Shown: positions 54,337-64,000, numbered from the stretch's first letter. The stretch: DNA of 64,000 bases from Neptuniibacter halophilus (GCF_030295765.1 NZ_AP027292.1:3472001-3536000); one strand, 5' to 3'. Notes: generated from the sequence alone by a model not told the origin. A program made the numbers and translations.

Positions 54337-55329
54337 ATGTCTGAACAGCAGCTCAGCCACCCGTTTGAACGCCTGACCCCGTCTTTTCTGATGGATGCGG
54401 TTGAGACACAGGGTTTTTGGTGCGATGGCAGGACGTTTCCCCTCAACAGCTACGAGAACCGGGTCTATCAGGTCGGAATCGAAGAGCAGGAGCCGCTGAT
54501 CGCCAAGTTCTACCGGCCACAACGCTGGAGCCGGGAGCAGATACTGGAGGAGCACCAGTTCAGTATGGAACTGGCGGAACAGGAGTTGCCGGTGGTGACA
54601 CCGCTGAGTAATTCTGCAGGCGAGACCCTGTTTGACTATGAAGGGTTTATGTTTGCACTGTTTCCGCGTCGCGGGGGGCATGCCCCTGAACTGGATAATA
54701 TGGATAACCTGTTTATCCTCGGTCGTTTGCTGGGACGGATGCACAGGGTGGGCAGCAGTCGGCCTTTCGAGCATCGGCCCGCGCTGACCAGTCAGAGCTT
54801 CGGCCATGATAGTTTTGCCCTGCTCAGTGAGCAGTTTATACCCAAAGCGCTGAAACCCGCATATGATTCGGTAGCAAAGGATCTGCTGCAGGCGGTGGAC
54901 GAGATTCTCCACAGTTGTCGTGACCTGCCGATGATCCGGGTTCACGGCGATTGCCATTCCGGGAATATGTTATGGCGGGATGATGCCCCTCATTTTGTCG
55001 ACTTTGATGACGCCAGAATGGCGCCTGCGATGCAGGATATCTGGATGTTGCTCTCCGGGAACCGCCATGATCAGACCTGTCAGTTGGCGGAGATTGTCGA
55101 TGGCTACAATGAATTTCACGATTTCCCGGTACGCGAACTTCGCCTGATTGAGGTACTGCGCAGTCTGCGGATTATGCACTACAGTGCCTGGCTGGCACGG
55201 CGCTGGGATGACCCGGCTTTTCCGCACAGTTTCAGTTGGTTTAATACCGAACGCTACTGGGGTGAGCATGTACTGGAGTTGCGCGAGCAGATGGCACTGC
55301 TGGATGAGCCCGTTCTCAACCTGATCTAG
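54337..55329 (+). CDS. srkA: Stress response kinase A
   Basis: This 330-residue kinase of the APH/choline-kinase fold matches E. coli SrkA (YihE/RdoA). It has SYENRVYQVG, HGDCHSGNMLW with the catalytic Asp, and FVDFDDARMAPAMQD for metal binding. SrkA phosphorylates proteins and counters MazF-linked death under stress. In enterobacteria it sits beside dsbA; here it does not. Confidence 0.95.
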   Translation: MSEQQLSHPFERLTPSFLMDAVETQGFWCDGRTFPLNSYENRVYQVGIEEQEPLIAKFYRPQRWSREQILEEHQFSMELAEQELPVVTPLSNSAGETLFDYEGFMFALFPRRGGHAPELDNMDNLFILGRLLGRMHRVGSSRPFEHRPALTSQSFGHDSFALLSEQFIPKALKPAYDSVAKDLLQAVDEILHSCRDLPMIRVHGDCHSGNMLWRDDAPHFVDFDDARMAPAMQDIWMLLSGNRHDQTCQLAEIVDGYNEFHDFPVRELRLIEVLRSLRIMHYSAWLARRWDDPAFPHSFSWFNTERYWGEHVLELREQMALLDEPVLNLI

Positions 55330-55457
55330 AGATTAGCTCTCAGGGGCTGGATCAGCACTACGGATTGCTTTAGTCTATCTACTGTTTATTTATACAGCTT
55401 ATTCTGACTCTCATCGGTCGATGATGTCAGAAGGTGTTCTTTACAGCAGGTTGATCC

Positions 55458-57407
55458 ATGATTTTGTATATCGCCGAAAAGCCCAGTGTCGCCAGAGCCG
55501 TCGCGGATGTGCTGCCCAAGCCACATAAAAAGGGCGATGGTTTTATCACTCTGGCTAACGGCGATGTGGTGACCTGGTGTATCGGGCACCTGCTGGAACA
55601 GGCAGAACCCGAAGCTTATGATCCCGAATACAAAAAATGGCGCCGGGAGCACCTGCCGATTATTCCGCTTGAGTGGAAGCAACAGATCAAGCCGAAAACC
55701 CGGAAACAGTTCAATACCGTCAAGAAGCTGATTAAACAGGCCGATCAACTGGTGAATATGGGCGACCCCGACCGGGTCGGTCAGATTCTGGTCGACGAAG
55801 TGCTTAACTACGCCGGAATCAGCAAAGCAAAACGGGACGCAGCCCGGCGTTGTCTGGTGAATGATATGAACCCGGCCGCGATTCGCAAAGCCCTGAATGA
55901 CCTGCGTCCGAATACGGATTTTATCCCGCTTGCCACGTCTGCACTGGCAAGGGCGCGGGCAGACTGGCTCTATGGCATCAACATGACCCGGCTCTGTACT
56001 CTCTCCGGGCAGCGTTCAGGGTACAACGGGGTGCTGTCGATTGGCCGGGTACAGACCCCGGTGCTGGGTCTGGTAGTGCACCGTGATCAGGAGATCGAAC
56101 ATTTCGTTGCCAAACCTTTTTATGAGGTTTTTGTCACGCTGGTGTCCGCCTCGGGAGAATCGTTCAGTGCCAAATGGAAGCCGAGTGAGGCCTGTGAGCC
56201 TTACATGGATGAAAATGGCAGGGTGTTGTCCCGAAAGCTGGCCGAGATGGTTCAGCAGAAAGTGCAGGGCAGGCAGGGGTGTGTGAAGGCAGTCAGTAAA
56301 GATAAAAAACAACAGAAAGCGCCACTGCCCTATAACCTGTCGGCGCTGCAGATCGATGCTTCCAAACGCTTTAACCTGAATGCGCAGAAGACACTCGATA
56401 TCTGTCAGCAGCTCTATGAGCGCCATAAACTGATCACTTATCCGCGTTCGGATTGCCGCTATCTGCCCGCGGGCCATTTCGATGAGCGGGCGCAGGTGGT
56501 TACAGCTATTGCAGATACCTGCCCGGATCTGAAAGCGGCAGCAGCCGGTGCTGATCTGAGTATCCGTGGGAAAGTATGGAACGATAAACAGGTCGGTGCG
56601 CATCATGCCATTATACCAACCTCTCGGCGTATGGATCTCAGTCGCCTGTCTAAGGATGAGCAGCACATCTATGAGCTGGTGGCCCGGCAATACCTGATAC
56701 AGTTCTATCCAGCATTTGAGTATCTGGTGCATCAGATAGACTGTGAGGTGGAAGGGGGGCTGTTTATCGCCAGACAGAAGCAGGTGCTCAATCCGGGCTG
56801 GAAAGCATTGTTTCCTGCCAGTCAGCAAACCGATCAGGAGGGTTTCTCTGCCACGCCGCTACCGCAACTGACACAGGGAGACACCGTTGATTGTCGGGAG
56901 GCGCGACTGGATGAAAAGCAAACCAGCCCGCCAAAACATTTCACCGATGCAACGTTGTTGGCGGCGATGACCGGTATCGCCCGGTTTGTGGTCGATAAAG
57001 ATATTAAAAAAGTCCTGCGCGAAACCGATGGTCTGGGCACTGAAGCCACCCGTGCCGGAATCATTGAACTGTTGTTTAAACGCCAGTTTCTCAGCCGCAA
57101 AGGTAAAGAGATTCGCGCCACTGAGATCGGCCGCTCGCTGATTAATACCTTGCCTGAGCGCATGGTCGTGCCCGATATGACCGCCCACTGGGAATCGCAA
57201 CTGGAAGCGATCAGCGAGAAGAAACTACGTTATCAGGAGTTTATGCTGCCCCTCTCTGAAGGGCTGAACCAATTGATTGCAGAGCTGGATACCGCCGACT
57301 TTCAGCAACTTAACGGGTTAGGTAAAAGGCCTGCACCGCGTCGGGGAAAACGCCGTTCGCCGGGCACCAGAAAGCGCCGGGTTACGGATCAACAGGCTGC
57401 CAATTAA
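55458..57407 (+). CDS. topB: DNA topoisomerase III, with altered metal-binding triad
   Basis: This 649-residue type IA topoisomerase has an N-terminal Toprim domain (about 1-150) and the catalytic Tyr328 in ITYPRSDCRYLP. A basic tail (RPAPRRGKRRSPGTRKRR) replaces zinc fingers. The Toprim acidic motif reads GDPDRVG, with Asp103 and Asp105 kept but Val107 in place of the usual Glu. The frame is intact throughout, so this is not an obvious pseudogene. Related enzymes unlink replication or recombination intermediates. Confidence 0.93.
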   Translation: MILYIAEKPSVARAVADVLPKPHKKGDGFITLANGDVVTWCIGHLLEQAEPEAYDPEYKKWRREHLPIIPLEWKQQIKPKTRKQFNTVKKLIKQADQLVNMGDPDRVGQILVDEVLNYAGISKAKRDAARRCLVNDMNPAAIRKALNDLRPNTDFIPLATSALARARADWLYGINMTRLCTLSGQRSGYNGVLSIGRVQTPVLGLVVHRDQEIEHFVAKPFYEVFVTLVSASGESFSAKWKPSEACEPYMDENGRVLSRKLAEMVQQKVQGRQGCVKAVSKDKKQQKAPLPYNLSALQIDASKRFNLNAQKTLDICQQLYERHKLITYPRSDCRYLPAGHFDERAQVVTAIADTCPDLKAAAAGADLSIRGKVWNDKQVGAHHAIIPTSRRMDLSRLSKDEQHIYELVARQYLIQFYPAFEYLVHQIDCEVEGGLFIARQKQVLNPGWKALFPASQQTDQEGFSATPLPQLTQGDTVDCREARLDEKQTSPPKHFTDATLLAAMTGIARFVVDKDIKKVLRETDGLGTEATRAGIIELLFKRQFLSRKGKEIRATEIGRSLINTLPERMVVPDMTAHWESQLEAISEKKLRYQEFMLPLSEGLNQLIAELDTADFQQLNGLGKRPAPRRGKRRSPGTRKRRVTDQQAAN

Positions 57408-57533
57408 AGCCCGCAGCCGGCCTCGTTCTGAACTAGAAAAATAACGTATTAACAATGGGTTGTTATAACTCACTGGTCTGATCTACATTTGTTGTTACAC
57501 TGGGGTATATTCAGTAACTGAATTGGGCAATGA

Positions 57534-60491
57534 ATGATCGGACTTGAATCAATACCGCTGTTAGTCCTGCTGTACCTGCTCACCTCAGGTATGTTGCTTT
57601 ATGCAACAATGCATGCGCTGACTCTGGGCCTGCTCGGGGTGCAACGGGGCGTGATGATCTCGCTGGCTGCTATGGCGCTGGTGATTTCTGTCTATCAGGC
57701 TGCCTGTGCATATATCATCAGCAGTGCAGAGATCAATCAGGTCGTTGCCGGGCTGAAGATACAAACCACAGCGATCTACCTGGCCTTTCCCTCTTTTGTC
57801 CTGTTTGTCGGTTTATATTCGCGACAGTCACGGGTCACGATCTGGTTTGCTCTGGTATTGCTGGTCAGCACGCTTCTCTGTTATCTCACCCTGAACGAGC
57901 CTTATTCACTGCGTTACACCGAGATTACCGGGTTACGCCCGGTCACGACCGCCTGGGGGGAAACCATTTATTCGGTGGAAGGTGCGCACAGTCGCACCGG
58001 TCAGGTTGTTCACCTGCTGGGGCTGGGCATGATGATATGGGCGGGTTACCGCTGTTACTGTATCTGGCAACAGCAGCGTATTGCCACCGCCATTCTGTTT
58101 GCGATCTATCTGTTATTCCAGTTGTTATCCATCTGGGTCGGCTGGCAGATCGACAAGGGCGATATTCAGGGTGGCTATGTAGCAGGCTTCAGCTTTATGG
58201 TGCTGATTGGCCTGATGAGTCTGAGCCTGGCGCTTGATCGGCGCAAAGTCACCGAGTCGATCCTGCGCAAGAAAAACCAGCTTCGTGAAGAGATCAGTCA
58301 CAGAATTAAGATCGAGAAGTTTCAGGATCGTCTAATTCAGATTATTGATCAGGCTCCGACCTGCATTCAGTTACTGGACCTCTCCGGGCGCGTAGTCAAA
58401 GCCAATCAGACCAGCCATCGTTTCTGGGGGCGCGATCTGAGTCAGGATATGAGTATCAACCTGTTTGCGCTCTTAGGCCTGCAGAATGTGGATTTCGATG
58501 AGTATTTCAGCGAACTGCAGCCCGGTCAGCAGCGCGAAATCTGTGTACGTAAGTTTGAGCCGGAGGTTGAAGTGCTCGGCCTGGCGTTACCACAGACGAG
58601 CTGGATTTTATTTCAGGCGTTTCCGTTGCGGGATAAAGAGGGCCTGATTGGTGAGGTGGTGATCACCAATCAGGATATTACGGCACTGCGTGCTGCTGAA
58701 AATGCGATCAAACAGATCTCTCAGGGGGTCAGTAGCAGCTATGATAACCAGTTTTTCAATAATCTGGTGGTCACGCTGGCTGAGCTGTTTGGCGCCCGCT
58801 ATGCCTTTATTGGCTTACACCCTGAGCTGGAACAGCGTTATGAGGTGATGACCCATTCGGTTTGTGTGGATGGTGAGATCAGCGACAACTTCAGTTACAG
58901 CCTGAAAGGCACCCCGTGCGCCGAAGTGGCAGGGCAGTCGACCTGTGTTTACGAGTGTGGCGTGCAGGGTTTATTTCCTGATGATCATCTGTTGCAGGAA
59001 ATGGGGGTCGAGTCCTACATCGGCTCCCCCGTGACCGATAGTCAGGGCCGGGCGATCGGCATACTGGTGGTGCTCGATACTAAGCCACTGAGGCACAGTA
59101 GTCAGGGTCAGGAAATCATGGAAATCTTTGCCGCCAGAGCCGGTGCTGAACTGCAGCGTCTGAATGCTGAGGCAGAGATTCGTAAAATGGCTTACGAAGA
59201 CTATCTGACCCAGCTACCTAACCGGGCCCTTATGCATGAACGACTCAGTGCCAGTTTGCGCCAGAGTCTGTTAAATAATCAGAATGCAGCCATGGTGCTG
59301 TTGGATCTGGATCACTTTAAGGCGATCAATGACAGCCTCGGCCATGATGTGGGTGATGAAGTCATTCGCAGTATCGGTCATCGTTTGCGCCACCGGTTAG
59401 ACGAAGAGATCTTTCTTGCACGGATGGGCGGCGATGAATTTGTCCTGATCGATAGCCGGCCCACCGGGAATATCCAGCAGCAGGTCGAATCGCTGGCGAA
59501 ACAGTTGTGTAAGTTGATGGCGCAACCGATTCAGGTAGGTGACAGGTTACTGAATGTCAGTTTCAGTATGGGTATTGTGATCTATCCGCAGCAACTGCCA
59601 ACGGACACGCCTAATGAGCTGGATCTGCTGCGATATGCTGAAATCGCCCTGTATAAAGCGAAGAGCGGCGGGCGCAATCAGTTTGTTATTTTTGAACCGG
59701 TATTGCAGCAGCATGTTGAAAAACGGGCGAAGATCGAACGTGGCTTGCGTCTTGCGCTCAGCGAAAATCATCTGCAGCTCTACTATCAGCCCCAGGTAAA
59801 TTCGGAAGGTGAACTGATCGGTGCTGAAGCGCTGCTGCGCTGGACCGATCCTGAGTCAGGCCCGGTTTCACCGGCGGTGTTCATTCCGGTAGCGGAGGAG
59901 ACCGGTCTGATTCTGAAGATCGGCGAGTGGGTCTTTGATGCGGCTTTCAGGCAGATTGCTGAGTGGGAGCGGCAGGGCTGTTGTCCTGAACGGGTTTCCG
60001 TGAATGTTTCCGCCTGGCAGTTTGCCCAGAAGGGGTTTGTCAGCCAGTTACTGCAGCAACTGCATGCGGTCGGGGTCAGCCCGCAACGGTTTATTCTGGA
60101 GCTGACGGAAAGCGCACTGTTACAGGATGTTGACGTCACCATCCGCAAACTTAAACGCCTGCGTGAGGAAGGGTTTAAGGTCTCGCTGGATGATTTCGGC
60201 ACCGGATATTCTTCACTGGCTTATCTTAAAGATCTGCCGCTGGATGAGCTTAAGATCGACAAGACCTTCATTGATGAGCTGCGTGAGGACGGGCAGCAGC
60301 CGTTGGTTGAGTCGATGATCTCCATCGGCCAGCATATGCAGTTGCAGGTGGTGGCTGAAGGAATCGAGCAGGCATGGCAGAAACAGCGCCTTGAAAAGCT
60401 GGGATGTCAGGCTTATCAAGGCTATCTGTTTGCCCGGCCTATGCCGGCCAGTGAATTTGAGAGCTGGGCAGCGTCAGCGTTGTGCGACTAG
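57534..60491 (+). CDS. Large membrane-bound GGDEF-EAL protein with PAS and GAF domains
   Basis: This 985-residue protein has about seven N-terminal membrane helices (to residue 235), a coiled linker, a PAS domain (about 265-385) and a GAF domain (about 395-545). A GGDEF domain with intact GGDEF at 632-636 and an EAL domain with EALLRW at 765-770 plus DDFGTGYSSL follow. Both catalytic signatures look functional, so it could make and break cyclic-di-GMP in response to membrane and GAF signals. It overlaps the opposite MFS gene by 18 bases. Confidence 0.95.
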   Translation: MIGLESIPLLVLLYLLTSGMLLYATMHALTLGLLGVQRGVMISLAAMALVISVYQAACAYIISSAEINQVVAGLKIQTTAIYLAFPSFVLFVGLYSRQSRVTIWFALVLLVSTLLCYLTLNEPYSLRYTEITGLRPVTTAWGETIYSVEGAHSRTGQVVHLLGLGMMIWAGYRCYCIWQQQRIATAILFAIYLLFQLLSIWVGWQIDKGDIQGGYVAGFSFMVLIGLMSLSLALDRRKVTESILRKKNQLREEISHRIKIEKFQDRLIQIIDQAPTCIQLLDLSGRVVKANQTSHRFWGRDLSQDMSINLFALLGLQNVDFDEYFSELQPGQQREICVRKFEPEVEVLGLALPQTSWILFQAFPLRDKEGLIGEVVITNQDITALRAAENAIKQISQGVSSSYDNQFFNNLVVTLAELFGARYAFIGLHPELEQRYEVMTHSVCVDGEISDNFSYSLKGTPCAEVAGQSTCVYECGVQGLFPDDHLLQEMGVESYIGSPVTDSQGRAIGILVVLDTKPLRHSSQGQEIMEIFAARAGAELQRLNAEAEIRKMAYEDYLTQLPNRALMHERLSASLRQSLLNNQNAAMVLLDLDHFKAINDSLGHDVGDEVIRSIGHRLRHRLDEEIFLARMGGDEFVLIDSRPTGNIQQQVESLAKQLCKLMAQPIQVGDRLLNVSFSMGIVIYPQQLPTDTPNELDLLRYAEIALYKAKSGGRNQFVIFEPVLQQHVEKRAKIERGLRLALSENHLQLYYQPQVNSEGELIGAEALLRWTDPESGPVSPAVFIPVAEETGLILKIGEWVFDAAFRQIAEWERQGCCPERVSVNVSAWQFAQKGFVSQLLQQLHAVGVSPQRFILELTESALLQDVDVTIRKLKRLREEGFKVSLDDFGTGYSSLAYLKDLPLDELKIDKTFIDELREDGQQPLVESMISIGQHMQLQVVAEGIEQAWQKQRLEKLGCQAYQGYLFARPMPASEFESWAASALCD

Positions 60492-61670
60492 CACAGGGTG
60501 TTCGCTGTCCCGTTCCAGAGCGATCAGACACAGCATCACGGCAGCACCCAAAACCACCACGCCTGCGGCAATCCATAAGCCCAGATCAAAGTTACCGCTG
60601 GCCTCAGCCAGATTACCGGTAATGGCCGGAGCAACAATCTGAGCCACACCGTAGGTCAGCGTCAGTTTACCCATCAGTTTGGCAGGTTTGCTGGGGTAGA
60701 AGCGTCCCGCCATGGTCAGAACCAGACTGACAATCCCGATAAAGGTACTGCCGAAGAGTACGGCGCTGAAAACCACGGCATAAGGGGAGTCAGACAAAGC
60801 GGGCAGGAGTATACCCGGAATCTGAGTGATCAGTGACAACAACAGCGCCATCAGCATGCCGGTTTTACGGGCGATTCTGTCCCAGACAATACAGGCCGGT
60901 GCGGTCGCAAGCCCCAGTAGCAGAAACACCATGGGGCCGAGCCCTTCAAGCGAGGGTTCACGCTCGACGATGGCGACAATAAATGTGGCAGTGATCACGT
61001 AGCCCCAACCCGCGCAGAAATAAGCGACCAGCATCATCCGTATAAACACCGGGCCGGGTGGATTATCCTGCATCTGTGACTGTGTGCCCGCTGCGGGTAA
61101 AGTGTTTGGTCGCGGTAGCCAGTACCAGGCAGGAATGGCAAGCAGAAGCGCCAGCAGTGAGAACAGCCACCAGAGCTCACGCCAGTCAAATAAAGGGCTG
61201 CCCCATTCGACCACCACGGCAGTCAGCGCAATGCCCAGGCCAATGCCGGAAAAATGGATGCCCAGTTCACTCCTGAACTGATGGCGAAGCAGCCAGTTCA
61301 GCACCAGAGCCGAGCCCAGCAGCATGCCGCCAGCGGTGGTCAGGCCGGCGACAAAGCGGAGCAGAGACCAGATCAGATAATGATCGGTCAGGCCCATGCC
61401 CAGTGTCGTGAGTACGGCCAGTATCAGGCCGGTGCGGTAGAGCCGGTCCTTCAGTTCCAGGCTGCTGACGCTGGCAGCAATAATGGCGCCGCAGAGGTAT
61501 CCGATATAGTTGAATGAAGCCAGCCAGCCGCTGGCAGCATCCCCCAGCGTGGTCTGGCTTTGCATGACCGGTAGCAGGGGGGTATAGGCAAAGCGGGCGA
61601 CGCCCATCACCAGCATCAGGCTGAAAACCCCGGATGCCAGCACTTTGTATCTGTTTATTGTCTTTGTCAT
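60474..61670 (-). CDS. MFS transporter, YbfB/YjiJ-like
   Basis: This 398-residue protein has 12 membrane helices and a start (LVMGVARFAYTPLLPVMQ) typical of the YbfB/YjiJ branch of the major facilitator superfamily. The substrate is unknown. A LysR gene is divergent and likely regulates it. Confidence 0.9.
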   Translation of the reverse strand: MTKTINRYKVLASGVFSLMLVMGVARFAYTPLLPVMQSQTTLGDAASGWLASFNYIGYLCGAIIAASVSSLELKDRLYRTGLILAVLTTLGMGLTDHYLIWSLLRFVAGLTTAGGMLLGSALVLNWLLRHQFRSELGIHFSGIGLGIALTAVVVEWGSPLFDWRELWWLFSLLALLLAIPAWYWLPRPNTLPAAGTQSQMQDNPPGPVFIRMMLVAYFCAGWGYVITATFIVAIVEREPSLEGLGPMVFLLLGLATAPACIVWDRIARKTGMLMALLLSLITQIPGILLPALSDSPYAVVFSAVLFGSTFIGIVSLVLTMAGRFYPSKPAKLMGKLTLTYGVAQIVAPAITGNLAEASGNFDLGLWIAAGVVVLGAAVMLCLIALERDSEHPVLVAQR

Positions 61671-61788
61671 TGCGCGTTTACTCAGAAAGATCTGGTATTT
61701 AGCATCCTAAGCGGCTTAAATGTTCACTACAAATGAATATTTCAGAAAAAATAATCTCTAAAACAGAACTGTTGTGGTTGGCTGATTG

Positions 61789-62652
61789 ATGGAACTCCTT
61801 TCCCTGAAAACCTTTAAGGCTGTTGTAGACTGTGGTGGGGTGCATGCGGCTTCGAAACACCTGCACACCGTACAGTCCAATGTGACTGCGCGCATCAAAC
61901 GTCTCGAAGATGAGCTGGAAGCGCCGCTGTTTTATCGCAAAGGGCGTAAGCTGGAACTGACCCCGGCGGGCCAGACACTTATGGATTACGCCAATAAACT
62001 GTTGCAGCTCGCCCATCAGGCGGCGGTTGCCGTGAAGCAGGTGGGCGAGGCGGCCGGAGAGATCCGTATTGGCAGCATGGAATCGTTTGCTGCGGTTCGT
62101 ATGCCGGGTGTGTTACAGGCATTGCGTCGCCAGCATCCTCAGTTGTTACCTAAGGTACAGTCCGCAACAACAGGCCAGTTGATTCAGGATCTGCTGGATT
62201 ACAAGCTGGACTGCGCCTTTGTGGGTGGCCCTGTGCATCATCCGGATCTGGACTGCCATCAGGTACTGGTTGAAGAGCTGGTAATGGTCAGTGCTAAAAC
62301 CCTGCCGCCTGCGGATGCGCTGATCATGTTCCGGGAGGGCTGTGCCTACCGGGAGAGGGCGCTGCGCTGGTTAAGCGATAATGGCCGGACCGAAACGGAG
62401 ATTCTGCACATGGGAACCCAGGAGGGGATTCTGGGTTGTGTGGCCGTTGGCTTAGGTTTTACGCTGGTGCCGCGGCAGGTGGCCGAAAACTGCCGGTATG
62501 CTAATGATCTGAAACTTGAAACACTGGATGAGCAGTATAGTCAGGTGCCGACGTTGCTGATTACCCATAAACAGGCGATGCCGATGGCGGGGATCGATAC
62601 CCTGCTGCAACTATTCCGTAAGACACCCCCGGAGTGGGAGTCCGCCGCATAG
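61789..62652 (+). CDS. LysR-family regulator divergent from the MFS gene
   Basis: This 287-residue regulator has the HTH at about 4-60 (KHLHTVQSNVTARIKRLEDEL) and an effector domain. It is divergent from the MFS carrier, the usual regulator-target arrangement. An in-frame TTG directly upstream is rejected in favour of the ATG. Confidence 0.92.
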   Translation: MELLSLKTFKAVVDCGGVHAASKHLHTVQSNVTARIKRLEDELEAPLFYRKGRKLELTPAGQTLMDYANKLLQLAHQAAVAVKQVGEAAGEIRIGSMESFAAVRMPGVLQALRRQHPQLLPKVQSATTGQLIQDLLDYKLDCAFVGGPVHHPDLDCHQVLVEELVMVSAKTLPPADALIMFREGCAYRERALRWLSDNGRTETEILHMGTQEGILGCVAVGLGFTLVPRQVAENCRYANDLKLETLDEQYSQVPTLLITHKQAMPMAGIDTLLQLFRKTPPEWESAA

Positions 62653-62680
62653 GTTGCAGGCCCATCAGCTCTGATCAGGC

Positions 62681-63580
62681 TTATACCGGCTCAGTGAGCA
62701 GCACCGTGCTGCTCAGGCCTTCAATCATAAAATCGATAAACAGCCGGACTTTGGGGTTAAGGTGGCGGCGACTTGGATAGAGCGCATGGATGCCGACCAT
62801 CGGAACTTTATAGTCCGACAGCACCTGCTTAATCCGGCCACTGCTCACATCATCCGCACAGAAACTGGGTGGCAGGCGTCCTATGCCCATATCCTGAAGA
62901 ATGATCTCGCGGCAGAAGCTCAGACTATTCGCCCGCAGGCGGAAATTAACCGGGAAGGGTTTGCCGTCGTTCCAGTTTTCAAAACTCCATTCATTGGCTG
63001 AGAGGTTGGTGCCAATACACTGGTGCTGGATCAGATCCGCCGGTGTTTGCGGCTCACCATACTCGCGGATGTAAGCGGCGCTGGCATAGAGGTTGGCTTT
63101 GGCAACAGCAATTTTTCGCCCGATCAGACTGGAATCGTCCAGTTCGCCGACCCGTAATGCAAGATCAATCCCTTCCTCAACCAGATCGACCAGCCGTGGG
63201 CTGAGCTCGATATCCAGATGAATCAGCGGATATCGTTTCATGAAACCGGCGATGATCTCGTTCATGATAAAGATACCGATCTCCGGCGGCATGGTAATGC
63301 GCAGACGGCCTTTCGGTTCCTCCTGACGGGAGGTCAGGTCGTCCTGAATACCATCCAGCTCATCCAGCAATGGCTGACAGCGATGATAAAGGTCACTGCC
63401 CTCATCGGTAAGGCTCAGCTTACGTGTGGTACGTTGCAGAAGACGGACGCCAAGATCATCCTCAAGCTGGGCGATACGTCGGCTGATGGTGGATTTCTGA
63501 ATACCCAGCTTATCCGCCGCCGAGGTAAAGCTGTTGTGCTCAACTACCTGAATAAACAGGCGTACGTCGTTAAGGTTCAT
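62681..63580 (-). CDS. LysR-family regulator
   Basis: This 299-residue LysR protein has the HTH at about 4-60 (DKLGIQKSTISRRIAQLEDDL) and an effector domain of the DntR/CrgA-like branch. It converges with the LysR gene at 61789-62652. No target operon is adjacent in the window. Confidence 0.92.
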   Translation of the reverse strand: MNLNDVRLFIQVVEHNSFTSAADKLGIQKSTISRRIAQLEDDLGVRLLQRTTRKLSLTDEGSDLYHRCQPLLDELDGIQDDLTSRQEEPKGRLRITMPPEIGIFIMNEIIAGFMKRYPLIHLDIELSPRLVDLVEEGIDLALRVGELDDSSLIGRKIAVAKANLYASAAYIREYGEPQTPADLIQHQCIGTNLSANEWSFENWNDGKPFPVNFRLRANSLSFCREIILQDMGIGRLPPSFCADDVSSGRIKQVLSDYKVPMVGIHALYPSRRHLNPKVRLFIDFMIEGLSSTVLLTEPV

Positions 63581-63598
63581 AGTGCGCGTAACAAATAG

Positions 63599-63625
63599 CC
63601 GGGGTTTAGTCTGGCTAAGCCCCGG
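63599..63625 (-). terminator. Hairpin downstream of the final gene
   Basis: CCGGGGTTTAG and CTAAGCCCCGG form an 11-bp stem (one T-G) around TCTGG, 15 bases after the stop at 63641. The T-tract is weak, so its strength as a terminator is uncertain. Confidence 0.55.
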
Positions 63626-63640
63626 AGACAGTCGGGTGGG

Positions 63641-64000
63641 TTATGAGCAGCGGCCACGTGTTGTCAGGGTGACATCCGGCGTGGTGGTTTTAATGCTTTC
63701 AAAGCTCATATCGGTTTTATTGATGGTCAGTACGGTACTGTCCATACCACCCATAATCGGATCGCGGGCAGTGCGGCTGAGCTTAAGCATAGTTTCGGAT
63801 TGCTCAAGCATGAAACCGACGACACCATTGATGCTCGCCTGACCGTTACTGATCATAACCTGATAGCTGCAGTGGCTTTCAGGGCATTTGCGGACAGCCG
63901 GGTTTTTCATAAAGGGTGCGGTGTAACTGGCCTCGGTATAACTGCACGTATAGTGCTGATCTTCAGCCTGGGCCAGTGCAGGGAGCAGCAGAGCTGTACT
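63641..64000 (-). CDS. Secreted small protein of unknown function (5' end outside window)
   Basis: The frame is open to the window edge, giving at least 119 residues. The visible start is the end of a signal peptide (LLLPALAQA) before EDQHYTCSYTEA. The mature part has four Cys (YTCSY, KCPESHC, GRC at the end), which suggests two disulfides. I do not recognise the family. Confidence 0.78.
   Translation of the reverse strand, partial: STALLLPALAQAEDQHYTCSYTEASYTAPFMKNPAVRKCPESHCSYQVMISNGQASINGVVGFMLEQSETMLKLSRTARDPIMGGMDSTVLTINKTDMSFESIKTTTPDVTLTTRGRCS

Overview
The window looks like a chromosomal segment of a marine gammaproteobacterium of the Oceanospirillales type (Oceanospirillaceae such as Amphritea, Neptunomonas or Marinobacterium are my best guess; this is inference from gene content). 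It carries core genes typical of that class (hrpB, slyD, radD, srkA, a short 4.5S RNA gene, a DUF2058/YaiL gene), a heavy load of chemotaxis receptors and cyclic-di-GMP proteins, many LysR/AraC regulators with exporters, and no rRNA, tRNA, intact insertion sequence, prophage or CRISPR array that I can see.

Layout. 1-10 kb: the end of a chemotaxis receptor, hrpB, a ferredoxin reductase behind a likely NsrR (nitric oxide) operator, a CBS protein, an ornithine decarboxylase with a leader hairpin, a degenerate GGDEF protein, a LuxR-type regulator without a synthase, and a small Cys-rich protein. 10-19 kb: slyD, a MoxR/DUF58/transglutaminase operon, an Fe-S uracil-DNA glycosylase relative, a YgjP-type protease, a chemotaxis receptor and a two-receiver regulator whose first receiver lacks its Asp. 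19-27 kb: TetR and LysR regulators, DUF411, a cytochrome b561/YceI pair, an EAL-HDOD protein, DUF3422, and ffs (4.5S RNA) followed by what looks like the decayed start of an integrase gene.

27-32 kb is the most unusual part. A four-gene cassette (His-rich protein, HupE/UreJ-like membrane protein, membrane-anchored protein, DUF6488-like protein) is followed by five paralogous genes for small (about 105-112 residue) proteins of no family I recognise. They share a strict pattern: LV(K/R)D, YWxD, SP, EW, ERR, DRR, GRRxTD, VD(L/I)D. Intergenic inverted repeats and a repeated AT-rich palindrome lie between and upstream of them.

32-46 kb: LysE exporters with regulators, a chemotaxis receptor behind a good Fur box, the formaldehyde detoxification pair frmA-frmB with a divergent LysR gene, a GAF/histidine kinase/receiver/HPt hybrid kinase, an isolated short flagellin, a SLC13-type carrier with a divergent AraC gene, and hisC. 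46-64 kb: a single-domain hemerythrin behind a second likely NsrR operator, a secreted Cys-rich protein, radD, DUF5610, a CPA2 cation/proton antiporter with RCK domain, srkA, a topoisomerase III with a changed metal-binding motif, a large membrane GGDEF-EAL protein, an MFS carrier and two LysR genes. The window ends inside a secreted protein gene.

Themes. Two NsrR-like sites tie the ferredoxin reductase and the hemerythrin to nitrosative stress, and frmA (class III alcohol dehydrogenase, also a nitrosoglutathione reductase in characterised members) fits the same stress physiology, although no NsrR-like site precedes it. Gene packing is tight: five convergent gene pairs overlap at their 3' ends by 4-18 bases.
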